From: Candidatus Nitrosopumilus sp.
Lineage (GTDB): Archaea; Thermoproteota; Nitrososphaeria; Nitrososphaerales; Nitrosopumilaceae
NCBI GenBank assembly: GCA_022758935.1
Contig: JAEMQG010000186.1
Location: 1-7,014, forward strand
Length of the DNA stretch: 7,014 nucleotides
Reading direction: 5' to 3'
Made by a program: the position numbers and the translations under genes. Positions 6,398 through 7,014 of this stretch are shown piece by piece. The notes below the pieces were generated by a model. The model worked only from the letters and a program-made list of their open reading frames with translations. It was not told the DNA's origin and ran no database searches. The first letter of the stretch is position 1; each line of letters opens with the position of its first letter.

Positions 6398-7014
6398 TTG
6401 CGAGAAATATCTGAACCTAGACATCTTGAACCTCATCTTAAGGAATCAAGTGCAATGCGAGATTTTGTTTTTGGTTTTGGTGATGGAATAAATACATCAC
6501 TAGGTATCACTGCTGGGGTTGGAGGGGCTGATGTTTCAGCAAACATAATAGTTCTTGCTGCATTAGTTGGAATGTTTACCGGTGCAAAAGCAATGGCTGT
6601 TCAAAACTATCTTGCAGTAAAAACCCAAAGACAGCTACTGACATCAGAAATTGAACGTGAGAAATGGGAAATCGAGCATAAACCAGATGATGAAAGAAAA
6701 GAAATAGAAGATATCTACAAATCCAAGGGTTTTTCGGGAAAAGAACTTGTAATGATTGTAGATAAGATAACTTCTGATAAGAAAGTATGGCTTGATACAA
6801 TGCTCACAGAAGAACTAAATTTGAATTTGGATATTGCAGGCAGTCCTCTAAAAAGTGCACTGCGAATGTTTGTTTCTTTTCTAATTGGTGGCATGTTGCC
6901 TATACTACCATTCTTTTTTCTCTCTGGATTGGACGCACTTTTTGTTGCAATAGGGATTAGTATTTCTACCTCTTTTACTGTTGGTGTGATTAAATCAAAA
7001 ATGGCAAACACAAA
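6398..7014 (+). CDS. VIT1/CCC1-family divalent metal (iron/manganese) transporter, 5' part, TTG start
   Basis: This membrane transporter is predicted to move Fe2+/Mn2+ out of the cytoplasm. The 205 visible residues begin with HLEPH (9-13), the usual HxExH-like N-terminus. Helix 1 carries GFGDG (D29) and helix 2 carries AKAMAVQNYLA (M66). A charged cytoplasmic metal-binding domain follows with E88, E91, E99, E102, M135 and E139. As I recall the plant EgVIT1 structure, its D43, M80, E102, E105, E113, E116, M149 and E153 map here with a constant offset of 14, so the transport and metal-sensing sites appear intact. Helices at about 150-172 and 178-200 follow. The frame is open to the window edge, so the last helix is missing. 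Conserved sequence precedes ATG 6455 and a TGA lies in frame at 6377-6379, so TTG 6398 (or CTG 6395) is the likely start. No regulatory metal box is evident. Confidence 0.85.
   Translation, partial: MREISEPRHLEPHLKESSAMRDFVFGFGDGINTSLGITAGVGGADVSANIIVLAALVGMFTGAKAMAVQNYLAVKTQRQLLTSEIEREKWEIEHKPDDERKEIEDIYKSKGFSGKELVMIVDKITSDKKVWLDTMLTEELNLNLDIAGSPLKSALRMFVSFLIGGMLPILPFFFLSGLDALFVAIGISISTSFTVGVIKSKMANT

Noticed and set aside
6576..7011. Two minus-strand open frames opposite the VIT-like gene
   Set aside because: The plus strand encodes a full set of VIT-family metal-site residues over the same region, so these are shadows.

Overview
The window looks like chromosomal DNA of an ammonia-oxidising archaeon (Thaumarchaeota/Nitrososphaeria, probably the Nitrosopumilus/Nitrosoarchaeum group). 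The reasons are strongly AT-rich DNA, an archaeal family B DNA polymerase, an ESCRT-III (CdvB-type) cell-division protein, TATA-like boxes close to start codons, GGTGAT-type ribosome binding sites, and short oligo-T terminators. This assignment comes from gene content and style, not from a database match. I saw no tRNA, rRNA, CRISPR array, insertion sequence or long repeat.

Left part (1-2360, minus strand): a nucleotide/replication operon. A dCMP deaminase (2360-1776) is followed after 8 bases by a family B DNA polymerase starting at 1767, which runs off the left edge after 589 residues. The 97-base region 2361-2457 separates this operon from the rightward genes and must hold both divergent promoters.

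Middle part (2458-5154, plus strand): the most interesting region. A CdvB/ESCRT-III paralogue (2458-3081) is followed, after a terminator-like T run and a promoter-like region, by a two-gene unit. The first gene encodes a 461-residue tubulin/FtsZ-superfamily protein whose T2, T3 and C-terminal helix regions resemble eukaryotic tubulin more than FtsZ (artubulin-like). The second starts 4 bases later and encodes a 181-residue, partly coiled-coil protein that I do not recognise. An ESCRT-III protein, a tubulin-like GTPase and a candidate GTPase partner therefore lie in a row. Joint action in division or membrane/cell-shape work is plausible but inferred.

Right part (5155-7014, plus strand): a possible 30-residue CxxC/CxC microprotein (5228-5320), a secreted-signal-bearing multi-pass membrane protein of the MscS/conserved-TM-helix type (5374-6297) with a well-placed TATA box, and the start of a VIT1/CCC1-family metal transporter (from a TTG at 6398, running off the right edge) that keeps the family's metal-binding residues.
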